From: UM-FILTER-40-17 sp032251335
GTDB taxonomy: Bacteria; Bacteroidota; Bacteroidia; Flavobacteriales; Flavobacteriaceae
Assembly: GCA_032251335.1 (NCBI GenBank)
Contig: JAVVDW010000015.1
Coordinates: 8,260 to 72,259 of the forward strand
Reading direction: 5' to 3'
DNA: 64,000 nucleotides
Shown here: positions 7,337 through 15,143 of the stretch, one piece after another
Layout of the letters: each line of letters begins with the position of its first letter
How positions within the stretch are numbered: the first letter of the stretch is position 1
The notes under the pieces: generated by a model
Told to the model about the DNA's origin: nothing
The model's database searches: none
The model's input: the letters and a program-made list of their open reading frames with translations, nothing else
Program-made: the position numbers and the translations under genes

Positions 7337-10300
7337 ATGTGTAAACTCAAACTTTTATTTTTTGCACTTACGCTCTCGGTTTTCAATATGGCATTTTCGC
7401 AAACTAAATTAGTTTCCGGAACCGTAACCGATGACACCGGAGCGCCGGTACCGGGTGCAACTGTATTGGTAGTTGGTACTACGAGAGGAACTTCTACCGA
7501 TTTTGATGGAAAATACACCATCGAAGCATCCCCAACAGAGCAACTGTCTTTCTCTTTTGTGGGACTGTCCACTCAAACCATTACTGTTGGGAATCAAACG
7601 GTTATCAATGTTACGCTACTGCCTTCGGCAGAAGCACTTGCTGAGGTGGTCGTGACTGGTTACTCTAGTCAGTCAACTAGGGATATTACCGGTTCCGTTG
7701 CGGTCATCAAGAGTGAGGATTTGCTTTCTACTTCTCCCAACACACTTGAGCAAGCCCTTCAAGGACAGGCTTCGGGCGTCGTGGTCAACGTGGAAGGCGG
7801 CCCGGGCGGTAATGCGGCAATCCGTATCCGAGGTTTCGGAACCATCAACGCCAATGACCCCTTGTTTATCATTGACGGCACGCCGACAAATTTGGGGTTG
7901 AACGCCATCAACCCGAACGACATCGAATCTATCCAGATTTTGAAGGATGCATCTTCGGCTTCCATTTACGGCAACCGTGCTGCTAACGGGGTCGTCTTGA
8001 TTACGACCAAAGGGGGTAAAAAGAACCAAAAAGTTACCTTTAACGGTAATGTACATGTGAGTGTGGATTATGTGCCAAGCACTCGTTTCCCGGAATTGGC
8101 CAACCCAACCCAATGGGCAAATTCTGTTTGGCAAGCCTCTATCAATGATACGGGCACCACGCCAAACCACCCACAGTTAGGAAACGGGCCAACCCCTGTC
8201 ATTCCTGTTTATTTGAGGCCGACGGGAGCATCATCTGGCGTAGACGAAAGCCAATACGATTTTTTGACCAACCGGATTACCCGATCCAATCCAAACGGCA
8301 CCAATTGGTTTGATGAATTTTTTAACACCCAGACTAGCAGGAGTTATGATATGTCTGCCTCCGGAGGGAGCGAGCATGCTAATTTCTTTATGTCATTGAG
8401 TGCCGTGGAACAGAACGGTGTGGCAAAATTTACTGACTTCGAGCGTTATACCATTAGAACCAATTCTAATTTTGACATTACGGATAAAATCAGGATGGGA
8501 GAAAACCTTACCGTTTCCTATTCGGACAGAATTAGTGCAGTAGGGTTGCAAGGCGCTGAAGGCTCTATTGCCAACCTGCTTCGAATTAACCCAATTATCC
8601 CTGTCTATGACGTTGGCGGTAACTTTGCCGGCTCGGGCGTTGGTGGTGGTGTTGGAAATGCCGATAACCCGATTGCGCAGGCTTTTCGGAACAAAGACAA
8701 CCACAACCTCACTTTTAGGGCATTTGGCAATGCTTTTGTGGAAATTGAGCCCATCAAAAACCTGAAATTGCGGACTAACCTTGGGGTTGACTTAAATTCT
8801 TTCAACTCCTCTGCTTTTACCCCTTTCGGACCTGAAGGAGAAACCGCTGTGGTAAATACACTGACAGAATTTAATTCGTTTGAACGCGTATTCACTTGGT
8901 ACAACACAGCCACCTATAAATATGTGTTGAACGAAAAACATGTTTTTGAAGGCTTGTTCGGTACAGAGTTCAACAAAAGAAACGTTCGTTTTTTTAGTGC
9001 AACCCGAAACGGGTTTTTGTTTAACGACCCGCTCAATACACGTGTGTTAGACTTGGGAACTACTAACATCAATAACTCAGGAAATGCCGTCAAAACATCC
9101 TACTATTCCGTTTTTGGAAAATTAGACTACAAGTTTGATGACAAATATTTGGTGTCTGGAACTGTACGTTTTGACTCTTCTTCTAAATTTACTAAAGACA
9201 ACCGTTCTGACACTTTTATTGCATTCAGTGGTGGATGGAGAATCTCCAATGAAGCGTTTTTAAAAGACTCCAAAGTTATCAATGACTTGATGATTAAAGG
9301 TGGCTATGGTGAAATTGGAAACGACGGCAGTATTTCTGCGACAGCTATCTCAGATATTTTCAGTCCAAATCTGGACTTTAATGCTTCTCCAACAGGGCCA
9401 AATAATCTCGCTGTTGGTAATGGCCTGACCGGTACTTTGGGAAATGAAGATTTGACATGGGAAACCACCACAACCATTAATGTGGGTTTTTCTGCCAGAA
9501 TATTTGAAAACATTACCATTGATTTTGAATATTATGATTCGGAAACTGAAGATATGCTATTGGCTGTTCCCCTCGACCCAACCGTGTTTGGTTTTGTGAA
9601 TACCATTAACCGAAACTTCGGTCAAATGTCCAACAAGGGGTTTGACATATCAGCCGGTTATTCCAACCAAACTGCCGGTGGTTTTAAATATAATATCAAC
9701 GCCAATTTGTCTCATTATGATAATAACGTTGACTTTTTGGATCCTACCAATCTGGACAGTTTTATCGACGGAGGCCAATTCAGGACACACCAACCTAACC
9801 GCACGCAGGCTGGACATCCATTGGCTTCATTCTTTGGAAAGAAATTCTTAGGAATCGGTTCGGATGGTCGCATGCAGTTTGCGGATACCAACGGTGATGG
9901 AGAATTTGACAACGATGACCAAACCTTTATCGGCAATCCGCACCCCAACTTTACTTTTGGATTGAATTTCTCCGGTAGTTGGAAAAATTTCGATTTCTCC
10001 ATGCTTTGGCAGGGATCTGTTGGTAATGACATTTACAATTTTAATAAATTCTTTACTGACTTTAATACCTTTCCCGGTGGGAAAAGTGTCAAATTTGCCA
10101 CACAAGACCCCAGTTTGCCTAATTTGACTAATGATGTCGATATAATTAATCTTGAATCTTTCCAATCCGATTATTTTATTGAGGATGGCTCTTATGCAAG
10201 GATGAAAAATATTCAAATTGGATATACTTTGCCCAAAAATCTTACAGATAGATTAGGTATAGATCTTCAAACAGTAAGGTTCTACGGACAAGGTATCAAC

Positions 10301-10453
10301 CTCATTACCATAGCCGGATATAGCGGATTAGATCCCGAAGTCAGCTTAACAGACTTTAGCGGTGCTCAGGGATCAAACCTAACTTTGGGCGTTGATTCTG
10401 GAGCTTATCCCATTACGCGCTCATTGGTTTTTGGTGTAGATATTTCATTTTAA
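7337..10453 (+). CDS. susC: SusC/RagA-type TonB-dependent outer-membrane transporter
   Basis: 1038 residues. Signal peptide at residues 1-21 ending AFSQ; then a carboxypeptidase-regulatory-like beta domain (GTVTDDTGAPVPGATV, about 27-100); the plug domain with LEQALQGQASGVVV and the SusC/RagA signature IRIRGFGTINANDPLFIIDG; and a long beta-barrel ending in FGVDISF, the aromatic C-terminus of barrel proteins. With the SusD-like lipoprotein 11 nt downstream it forms an outer-membrane import complex energised by TonB. The family handles oligosaccharides and also peptides or other nutrients. Cargo is not readable here, although the GH26 gene upstream hints at a mannan-type saccharide. Confidence 0.95.
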   Translation: MCKLKLLFFALTLSVFNMAFSQTKLVSGTVTDDTGAPVPGATVLVVGTTRGTSTDFDGKYTIEASPTEQLSFSFVGLSTQTITVGNQTVINVTLLPSAEALAEVVVTGYSSQSTRDITGSVAVIKSEDLLSTSPNTLEQALQGQASGVVVNVEGGPGGNAAIRIRGFGTINANDPLFIIDGTPTNLGLNAINPNDIESIQILKDASSASIYGNRAANGVVLITTKGGKKNQKVTFNGNVHVSVDYVPSTRFPELANPTQWANSVWQASINDTGTTPNHPQLGNGPTPVIPVYLRPTGASSGVDESQYDFLTNRITRSNPNGTNWFDEFFNTQTSRSYDMSASGGSEHANFFMSLSAVEQNGVAKFTDFERYTIRTNSNFDITDKIRMGENLTVSYSDRISAVGLQGAEGSIANLLRINPIIPVYDVGGNFAGSGVGGGVGNADNPIAQAFRNKDNHNLTFRAFGNAFVEIEPIKNLKLRTNLGVDLNSFNSSAFTPFGPEGETAVVNTLTEFNSFERVFTWYNTATYKYVLNEKHVFEGLFGTEFNKRNVRFFSATRNGFLFNDPLNTRVLDLGTTNINNSGNAVKTSYYSVFGKLDYKFDDKYLVSGTVRFDSSSKFTKDNRSDTFIAFSGGWRISNEAFLKDSKVINDLMIKGGYGEIGNDGSISATAISDIFSPNLDFNASPTGPNNLAVGNGLTGTLGNEDLTWETTTTINVGFSARIFENITIDFEYYDSETEDMLLAVPLDPTVFGFVNTINRNFGQMSNKGFDISAGYSNQTAGGFKYNINANLSHYDNNVDFLDPTNLDSFIDGGQFRTHQPNRTQAGHPLASFFGKKFLGIGSDGRMQFADTNGDGEFDNDDQTFIGNPHPNFTFGLNFSGSWKNFDFSMLWQGSVGNDIYNFNKFFTDFNTFPGGKSVKFATQDPSLPNLTNDVDIINLESFQSDYFIEDGSYARMKNIQIGYTLPKNLTDRLGIDLQTVRFYGQGINLITIAGYSGLDPEVSLTDFSGAQGSNLTLGVDSGAYPITRSLVFGVDISF

Positions 10454-10464
10454 AAATAACAACT

Positions 10465-12162
10465 ATGAAAAAATTAAGTAAATATTTTTTAATTTCAACA
10501 GTCATTGCTCTTTCTGGTTGTTCTCAGGAAGTGGACATACCCATTGAAGGGGCAATCGCTAGCAGTAGTGTACCGTCTAATGCGGCTTTTATCGAAACTT
10601 TGGTGGTTTCAGCTTACGCCATTTTGGACGGCAATTTGAACAACACAAACCCGTGGTTTCAGGCCCCATCCAACTGGATTTATGGAGAAGTAGCTGCAGA
10701 CGCAGCCTACAAAGGCAGTGACCCGGGTGACCAGCAAGAAATTGCCGCACTTCAACGATGGAGATCGCAAACGACTGGAGAAAGTTTTGACCGAAAATGG
10801 CGTGCCGTTTTCGAGGGAATAAGGAGATGCAATGTGGCTATTAAGGCCGTTAACACCGGTTTGGAAACAGCTACAATCACTCCTGAGCAGGGTGCTTCAT
10901 TTCTAGGTGAATTACGTTTTTTAAGAGCCCATTACCATTTTGAAGCCAAAAAATTGTGGGGGAATGTTCCCTTTATAGATGAGACCGTCACCGAAAGCGT
11001 CAGCAATATGGGTGTGGACGTATGGACACCAATAGAAGTGGATTTCCAGTTTGCGATAGATAACTTATCAGATGAGGCCGTTCGTTTTGGAGGTGCCACT
11101 TCTTGGTCTGCCAAAGCTTACAAAGCAAAAGCACATATGTATCAAGATGAGTTTACACAAGCCAAACCGCTTTTGGAAGATGTTATCAACAACGGCCCTT
11201 ATAATTTAACGGCCAATTTTCACGATAATTTTAATTTGGCTACAAACGACAATATTGAAACCGTCTTTGCCGTGCAATACAGCGTGAATGACGCCAGCAA
11301 CGGTTCGAGCAATGGCAATTGGGGAGACGTGCTTAATTTTCCGCATAATAGCCCGGTGGGCGGTGGATGTTGCGGTTTCTTTTTGCCTTCGCAAAACTTG
11401 GTAAACGCTTATAAAACAGATGCTAACGGGCTTCCATTATTCGATACTTTTAATGATGACCCTATCGTGACCTCTGATAAGGCACTCCCTGCTTCAGCAG
11501 ACTTCACACCTTATCAGGGAAATTTAGACCCACGTTTAGATTGGACAGTCGGTCGAAGAGGTATTCCTTTTCACGATTGGGGCGTTTTTCCCGGTAGCCC
11601 ATGGATTAGAGATCCCTCAACCGGAGCCTATGTGGCAAAGAAAATGGTTCACTTCAAATCTCAACAAGAGGAAAATGCAGCCAGTAATTCATGGACTTCT
11701 AGCGTAAATGTTGTCCAAACAAACATTATTCGCTTCGCCGAAGTCTTGTTGTGGAGAGCCGAAGTAGCCGTTGAAGAAGGCGATCTCGGCACTGCGCTTA
11801 CCATGGTCAATAGCGTACGTACACGCGCGGCCAATCCCGCAGGATTTGTTAAAACCGATAGTGGTGATGATGCGGCAAATTACGTAATAAATACCTATAG
11901 TAATTTCCCTGACGCCGATTTTGCACGTAAAGCAGTTTATTTTGAACAAAGACTGGAGCTCGCCCTTGAAGGTCACCGTTTCTTCGAACTCGTTCGCCAA
12001 GGAAGGGCAGCCCAAGTACTGAACGATTACGTAGCCGTTGAGGCCACACGTCAACCTGAGTTAGCGGGGGCTACTTTTCAACCTTTTGCTGAGTTGTTTC
12101 CAATACCCCAAAATGCTATTGATTTAAGTCAAGGCGTTTTACAGCAAAACCCCGGATACTAA
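10465..12162 (+). CDS. susD: SusD/RagB-type surface lipoprotein
   Basis: 565 residues. Lipoprotein signal ending LSGCSQE (Cys19). The helical TPR-like body includes LRFLRAHYHFEAKKLWGNVP, which is the typical SusD segment, and the C-terminus has the SusD family block LALEGHRFFELVRQGRA and FPIPQNAIDLSQGVLQQNPGY. It acts as the lid and substrate-binding partner of SusC. It is followed by a strong terminator at 12186-12218, so susCD may end its own transcript there. Confidence 0.95.
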   Translation: MKKLSKYFLISTVIALSGCSQEVDIPIEGAIASSSVPSNAAFIETLVVSAYAILDGNLNNTNPWFQAPSNWIYGEVAADAAYKGSDPGDQQEIAALQRWRSQTTGESFDRKWRAVFEGIRRCNVAIKAVNTGLETATITPEQGASFLGELRFLRAHYHFEAKKLWGNVPFIDETVTESVSNMGVDVWTPIEVDFQFAIDNLSDEAVRFGGATSWSAKAYKAKAHMYQDEFTQAKPLLEDVINNGPYNLTANFHDNFNLATNDNIETVFAVQYSVNDASNGSSNGNWGDVLNFPHNSPVGGGCCGFFLPSQNLVNAYKTDANGLPLFDTFNDDPIVTSDKALPASADFTPYQGNLDPRLDWTVGRRGIPFHDWGVFPGSPWIRDPSTGAYVAKKMVHFKSQQEENAASNSWTSSVNVVQTNIIRFAEVLLWRAEVAVEEGDLGTALTMVNSVRTRAANPAGFVKTDSGDDAANYVINTYSNFPDADFARKAVYFEQRLELALEGHRFFELVRQGRAAQVLNDYVAVEATRQPELAGATFQPFAELFPIPQNAIDLSQGVLQQNPGY

Positions 12163-12185
12163 ATGTAACCAACCTTAAACCCGAA

Positions 12186-12218
12186 AGGGGGCAGTATTTC
12201 CCTACTGCCCCTTTTTTT
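12186..12218 (+). terminator. intrinsic terminator after susD
   Basis: GGGGCAGTA (12188-12196), a short loop, TACTGCCCC (12203-12211), then a run of seven T. A nine-pair GC-rich stem with a T tract is a standard factor-independent terminator. Confidence 0.9.
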
Positions 12219-12233
12219 ATCAAAACAAACATC

Positions 12234-13091
12234 ATGAAAGCTTTTTTATCTTTCTTAATTTTATTGCTATTTAGTCCCATATTTGGGCAGGAATTACCCG
12301 TTCGTTGGGATGAACTCACGGCGAGCGATTGGCCGGAGGCACTCGAAAAATCTAACAGAACCATCATTTTACCCATAGGAATCCTGGAAAAACACGGGAT
12401 GCACGCCCCTTTGGGTTCAGACCTGATCCACGCCAGAGAATGGTCGCTTCGCGCTGCGCGCCAAGAATATGCCGTGGTGTTTCCCGATTATTTTTACGGT
12501 CAGATTTATGAAGCCAAACACCAACCTGGTACTTTTTCCTTACCACCCAAGCTCGTTTGGGAAATGTTGCAAGCTACCTGCGACGAAATGCATCGAAACG
12601 GCTTCGAAAAAATCATCATCGTGAACGGTCACGGCGGTAACCCGAACCTATTGCGCTATTTTGCACAATCTCAACTAGAGAAAAACAAGGGTTATGTGGT
12701 GTATTTTTACGACCCACAAACCGATGATGCTTTTGCCAAAGAAATCGCCGCATCCAGAAAGTCGGATGCTTCCTATGACATGCACGGCGGCGAGAGAGAA
12801 ACCTCCAGTCTTTTGTACCTACGACCTGAATTGGTGAAACTAGACAGGGCCTCACAAGAATCCGGAAAAAATCAAAACCGATTAAACCTGCCAAATTTAT
12901 ACACCGGTATTTGGTGGTATGCCAGCTTCCCCAATCACTATGCAGGTCAGGCAGAGACCGCCACGGCTGCTTTTGGCAAACTCATCACAGAACACCAGAT
13001 AGAAACCCTGGTCAAGGCCATTAAAACGGTCAAATCTGACAGCAAATCGCTTCCGCTTCAAAATGCATTTTTTGAAGACAGCAAACATTAA
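12234..13091 (+). CDS. creatininase-family amidohydrolase, exported
   Basis: 285 residues with a signal peptide (residues 1-19, ending PIFGQ). Creatininase-family metal ligands are visible in ILEKHGMHAPLGSD (Glu52, His57, Asp63), in the IIIVNGHGGNPNLL block, and in the Glu of MHGGERETS. Members open cyclic amides such as creatinine or act in cofactor synthesis, but an exported form beside SusCD probably serves a nutrient substrate that I cannot name. It starts 16 nt after the susD terminator, so it depends on read-through or its own weak promoter. Confidence 0.85.
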   Translation: MKAFLSFLILLLFSPIFGQELPVRWDELTASDWPEALEKSNRTIILPIGILEKHGMHAPLGSDLIHAREWSLRAARQEYAVVFPDYFYGQIYEAKHQPGTFSLPPKLVWEMLQATCDEMHRNGFEKIIIVNGHGGNPNLLRYFAQSQLEKNKGYVVYFYDPQTDDAFAKEIAASRKSDASYDMHGGERETSSLLYLRPELVKLDRASQESGKNQNRLNLPNLYTGIWWYASFPNHYAGQAETATAAFGKLITEHQIETLVKAIKTVKSDSKSLPLQNAFFEDSKH

Positions 13092-13113
13092 TCTGTATTT
13101 TATAAACTTTGTT

Positions 13114-13695
13114 ATGGGTAGAGATTTTAATATAAAAAAATTGGCAGCACTCTCGGATGTTTCTGTTTCTACAGTCTCCAAGGCACTCTCAAACAGTTCT
13201 GAGATTAGTGATAAAACAAAACGCAAAGTTCAAAAACTTGCCAAACTTCACAATTATAAACCCAGCCGCTTGGCGCTCAATTTAAAAAGAGGAAATTGGA
13301 ACACCCTAGGTGTTGTTATGCCAAAATTTCCAAATGAACGACACATGGGTTTGTTGGTTCAGGTGGAGCGTGAAGCAGCAGAAAATGGCAGACAAGTATT
13401 GGTTACTTTTTTTGATGAAAAGGAAGTTTCGTTGGAACAAAAAATTAGAACGTTTTCAGAAGACGCTGCAATACAGATTGTTATTGTTTTGCATGAAGTA
13501 GATTTTGCATCACAAAAAGAACTTCAATCTAAATTTGAAAGTGAACTTTATCCTTCAGAAATTATTTTTGCGTCAGAAAGAAATGATTCTAAATTTCCGG
13601 GAAGTCATTTTCGTTTTTCATCTATAAAAGCATCACGAGAGGAAATCGCTTTTTTACAATCGTTGGTTTCGATAATGGGCGTATCTCCAACATAA
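13114..13695 (+). CDS. LacI-family regulator, truncated effector domain
   Basis: 193 residues from ATG at 13114. Residues 5-60 form an intact LacI helix-turn-helix and hinge (NIKKLAALSDVSVSTVSKAL; then YKPSRLALNLKRG). What follows starts like a periplasmic-binding fold (NTLGVVMPKFPNE, REAAENGRQVLVTFF) but stops after about 130 residues, whereas complete LacI proteins run to 330-350. The remainder is absent, both in frame and downstream, where repeats begin at 13779. It may still bind DNA as a sugar-independent or dominant form, or be a remnant. A candidate operator is at 7045. An in-frame ATG at 13063 would overlap the creatininase gene and is not preferred. Confidence 0.8.
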   Translation: MGRDFNIKKLAALSDVSVSTVSKALSNSSEISDKTKRKVQKLAKLHNYKPSRLALNLKRGNWNTLGVVMPKFPNERHMGLLVQVEREAAENGRQVLVTFFDEKEVSLEQKIRTFSEDAAIQIVIVLHEVDFASQKELQSKFESELYPSEIIFASERNDSKFPGSHFRFSSIKASREEIAFLQSLVSIMGVSPT

Positions 13696-13778
13696 AAAAT
13701 CAGCAAACTGTTAAGCCTCATTCATATAAATTCCTATATTTACCATTGAAAGTACACATACCACCTAATAATTAAACC

Positions 13779-13892
13779 ATGAAACACCCATGTAAAAAAA
13801 TTCCACACAGGGGCATGATTATCCTAGGGCGTTCCAAGCCTGTGCTGAGCGCAGTCGAAGCATGACCATTGAAAATCAATAAATATAAACAG
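13779..13892 (+). repeat. ATGAAACACCC-family repeat unit, copy 2 (long class, 114 nt)
   Basis: Begins ATGAAACACCCATGTAAAAA, contains CATGATTATCCTAGGGCGTTCC, then the insert GCCTGTGCTGAGCGCAGTCG that is lacking in short units, and ends ATAAATATAAACAG. It is followed without a gap by copy 3. A mini frame MKHPCKKIPHRG... of 28 codons runs from its ATG to a TGA. The region upstream (13696-13778) is AT-rich and holds no gene. Confidence 0.88.
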
Positions 13893-13982
13893 ATGAAACA
13901 CCCATGTAAAAAAAATTGCACACAGGAGCATGATTATTTAGGGTGTTCCATCTGACCGATGAAAAACAATAAAAATAAACAG
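13893..13982 (+). repeat. ATGAAACACCC-family repeat unit, copy 3 (short class, 90 nt)
   Basis: Tandem to copy 2. Begins ATGAAACACCCATGTAAAAA, has TAGGGTGTTCCAT as the inverted partner of its 5' end, and ends AATAAAAATAAACAG exactly at the ATG of the isomerase gene (13983). The mini frame here reads MKHPCKKNCTQEHDYLGCSI and stops. Indels shift the frame relative to copy 2, so base sequence rather than peptide is conserved beyond MKHPC. Confidence 0.88.
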
Positions 13983-14861
13983 ATGAAACAAAGAAGAGAC
14001 TTTATCAAACAAACAGGAATGCTAGCCGCAGGTTTAGCGGTTGCACCTTCATTGGCCTTTTGCACTGATGCTAAAACTAAGGTTAGTCCAATTGGTATTC
14101 AGCTTTATACGCTTAGAGAAGAACTGAAAGGCGGTGTGCCCGCGGTCATTCAAAAAATTGCTGAGGCCGGCTACAAAGAGTTGGAAACCTTCGGCTATAA
14201 CGAAGGTAAATATTTTGGACAAACAGTATCAGAATTTAAAAAACTTTTGGACGACCACGGTCTTTATTCGCCGAGCGGCCATTATATGCCTATAGATTTT
14301 TTAAAACCCGAAGGCACGATAGCGGATTTTAAATCGCTTGTAGAAGTGGGTCAAACCATGAATCATGAGCACATCATCATTCCTTGGTTGCCACCTGAAA
14401 TGCGCACCAAAGAAGTCTTTGCGCCCTTGGCAGAAAAAATGAACAGGGCGGGGGAGTTGTGCAAATCTGCAGGTATGAAGTTGGCTTATCACAACCACGA
14501 TTTTGAGTTTGAAACCATAGACGGTAAAACCATCATGGATATGCTGATTCAAAATACTGAACCCGATTTGGTTGATTTTGAAATGGATATTTATTGGGTC
14601 GTCAGAGCAGGTTATGATCCTGTAAAAATGTTTACAGATTATCCCGGCAGATTTACCTATTGGCATGTGAAAGACATGCATAAGTCAGATAACACCAAAA
14701 ACACAGAAATTGGCAGTGGTACCATCAATTTTAAAGAGATTTTCGCAAACAGAGAATTGTCAGGTATTAAACACTACATCGTTGAACAAGAGAATTTTGA
14801 CATGGATCCGTATCAGAGTATCAAACAAAGTTTTGATTATGTTCAAAATGATTTGATGTAA
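13983..14861 (+). CDS. sugar phosphate isomerase/epimerase-like (xylose isomerase-like TIM barrel), Tat-exported
   Basis: 292 residues from ATG at 13983. The N-terminus MKQRRDFIKQTGMLAAGLAV has the twin-arginine pattern RRDFI followed by a hydrophobic stretch; a Cys follows in LAFCTD, so it may be a Tat lipoprotein although the lipobox is imperfect. The body is an AP-endonuclease-2/xylose-isomerase-like barrel with metal-ligand motifs (VEVGQTMNHEHIIIPW, KLAYHNHDFEFE, DFEMDIYWVVRAG, YWHVKDMH, IVEQENFD). Substrate is unknown, probably a sugar in the periplasm. The start codon coincides with the end of repeat copy 3, so a frame starting at 13959 would begin inside the repeat. Confidence 0.88.
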   Translation: MKQRRDFIKQTGMLAAGLAVAPSLAFCTDAKTKVSPIGIQLYTLREELKGGVPAVIQKIAEAGYKELETFGYNEGKYFGQTVSEFKKLLDDHGLYSPSGHYMPIDFLKPEGTIADFKSLVEVGQTMNHEHIIIPWLPPEMRTKEVFAPLAEKMNRAGELCKSAGMKLAYHNHDFEFETIDGKTIMDMLIQNTEPDLVDFEMDIYWVVRAGYDPVKMFTDYPGRFTYWHVKDMHKSDNTKNTEIGSGTINFKEIFANRELSGIKHYIVEQENFDMDPYQSIKQSFDYVQNDLM

Positions 14862-14886
14862 ATTTCGATTTTTTTAGAAAAATAGT

Positions 14887-14916
14887 TTGCGGACATCAAA
14901 AACTCAATTATATTTG
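14887..14916 (+). promoter_or_regulatory. promoter of tRNA-Val
   Basis: TTG at 14887-14889 and TATATTTG at 14909-14916, separated by 19 nt, match the Bacteroidota -33/-7 consensus exactly. The start point would fall just before the tRNA at 14933. Confidence 0.85.
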
Positions 14917-14932
14917 CATCCGCATTTGCAGG

Positions 14933-15007
14933 GGGCAATTAGCTCAGCTGGTTCAGAGCACCTCGTTTACACCGAGGGGGTCGGGGGTTCGAACCCCTCA
15001 TTGCCCA
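14933..15007 (+). tRNA. tRNA-Val (anticodon TAC)
   Basis: 75 nt with acceptor stem GGGCAAT/ATTGCCC, D arm AGCTCAGCTGGTTCAGAGC, anticodon arm CCTCG-TTTACAC-CGAGG (anticodon TAC) and T arm around GGTTCGAACC. The CCA end is not encoded (ACCC follows). It has its own promoter and terminator, so it is a single-gene unit. Confidence 0.96.
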
Positions 15008-15011
15008 CCCA

Positions 15012-15042
15012 AAAAAACCATCCCGTTTCGGGGTGGTTTTTT
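15012..15042 (+). terminator. intrinsic terminator after tRNA-Val
   Basis: CCATCCCG (15018-15025), loop TTT, CGGGGTGG (15029-15036), preceded by A and followed by six T. The flanking A/T runs make it work in principle in both directions. Confidence 0.88.
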
Positions 15043-15115
15043 GTTTTTAAAGACAATCCCCGACGTTTTAAAAAACATTCTCATTTTCTTAACAGCATTT
15101 GTTAATTGTATCTAC

Positions 15116-15123
15116 TACTTTTG
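15116..15123 (+). promoter_or_regulatory. -7 promoter element of the old-yellow-enzyme gene
   Basis: TACTTTTG fits TAnnTTTG, giving a start near 15130 and a leader of about 14 nt before the ATG at 15144. It excludes the in-frame ATG at 15099. No TTG stands at ideal spacing; one at 15099-15101 is too close (14 nt). Confidence 0.6.
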
Positions 15124-15143
15124 TATATACAAATATTATAATT

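Noticed and set aside
13063..13113. Earlier start of the LacI-type gene within the creatininase gene
   Set aside because: The HTH begins a few residues after the ATG at 13114, as in normal LacI proteins; the extension has no counterpart.
13959..13982. Earlier ATG (13959) for the isomerase gene
   Set aside because: It lies inside repeat copy 3 and would place eight Asn/Lys-rich residues before the Tat signal, which starts properly at 13983.
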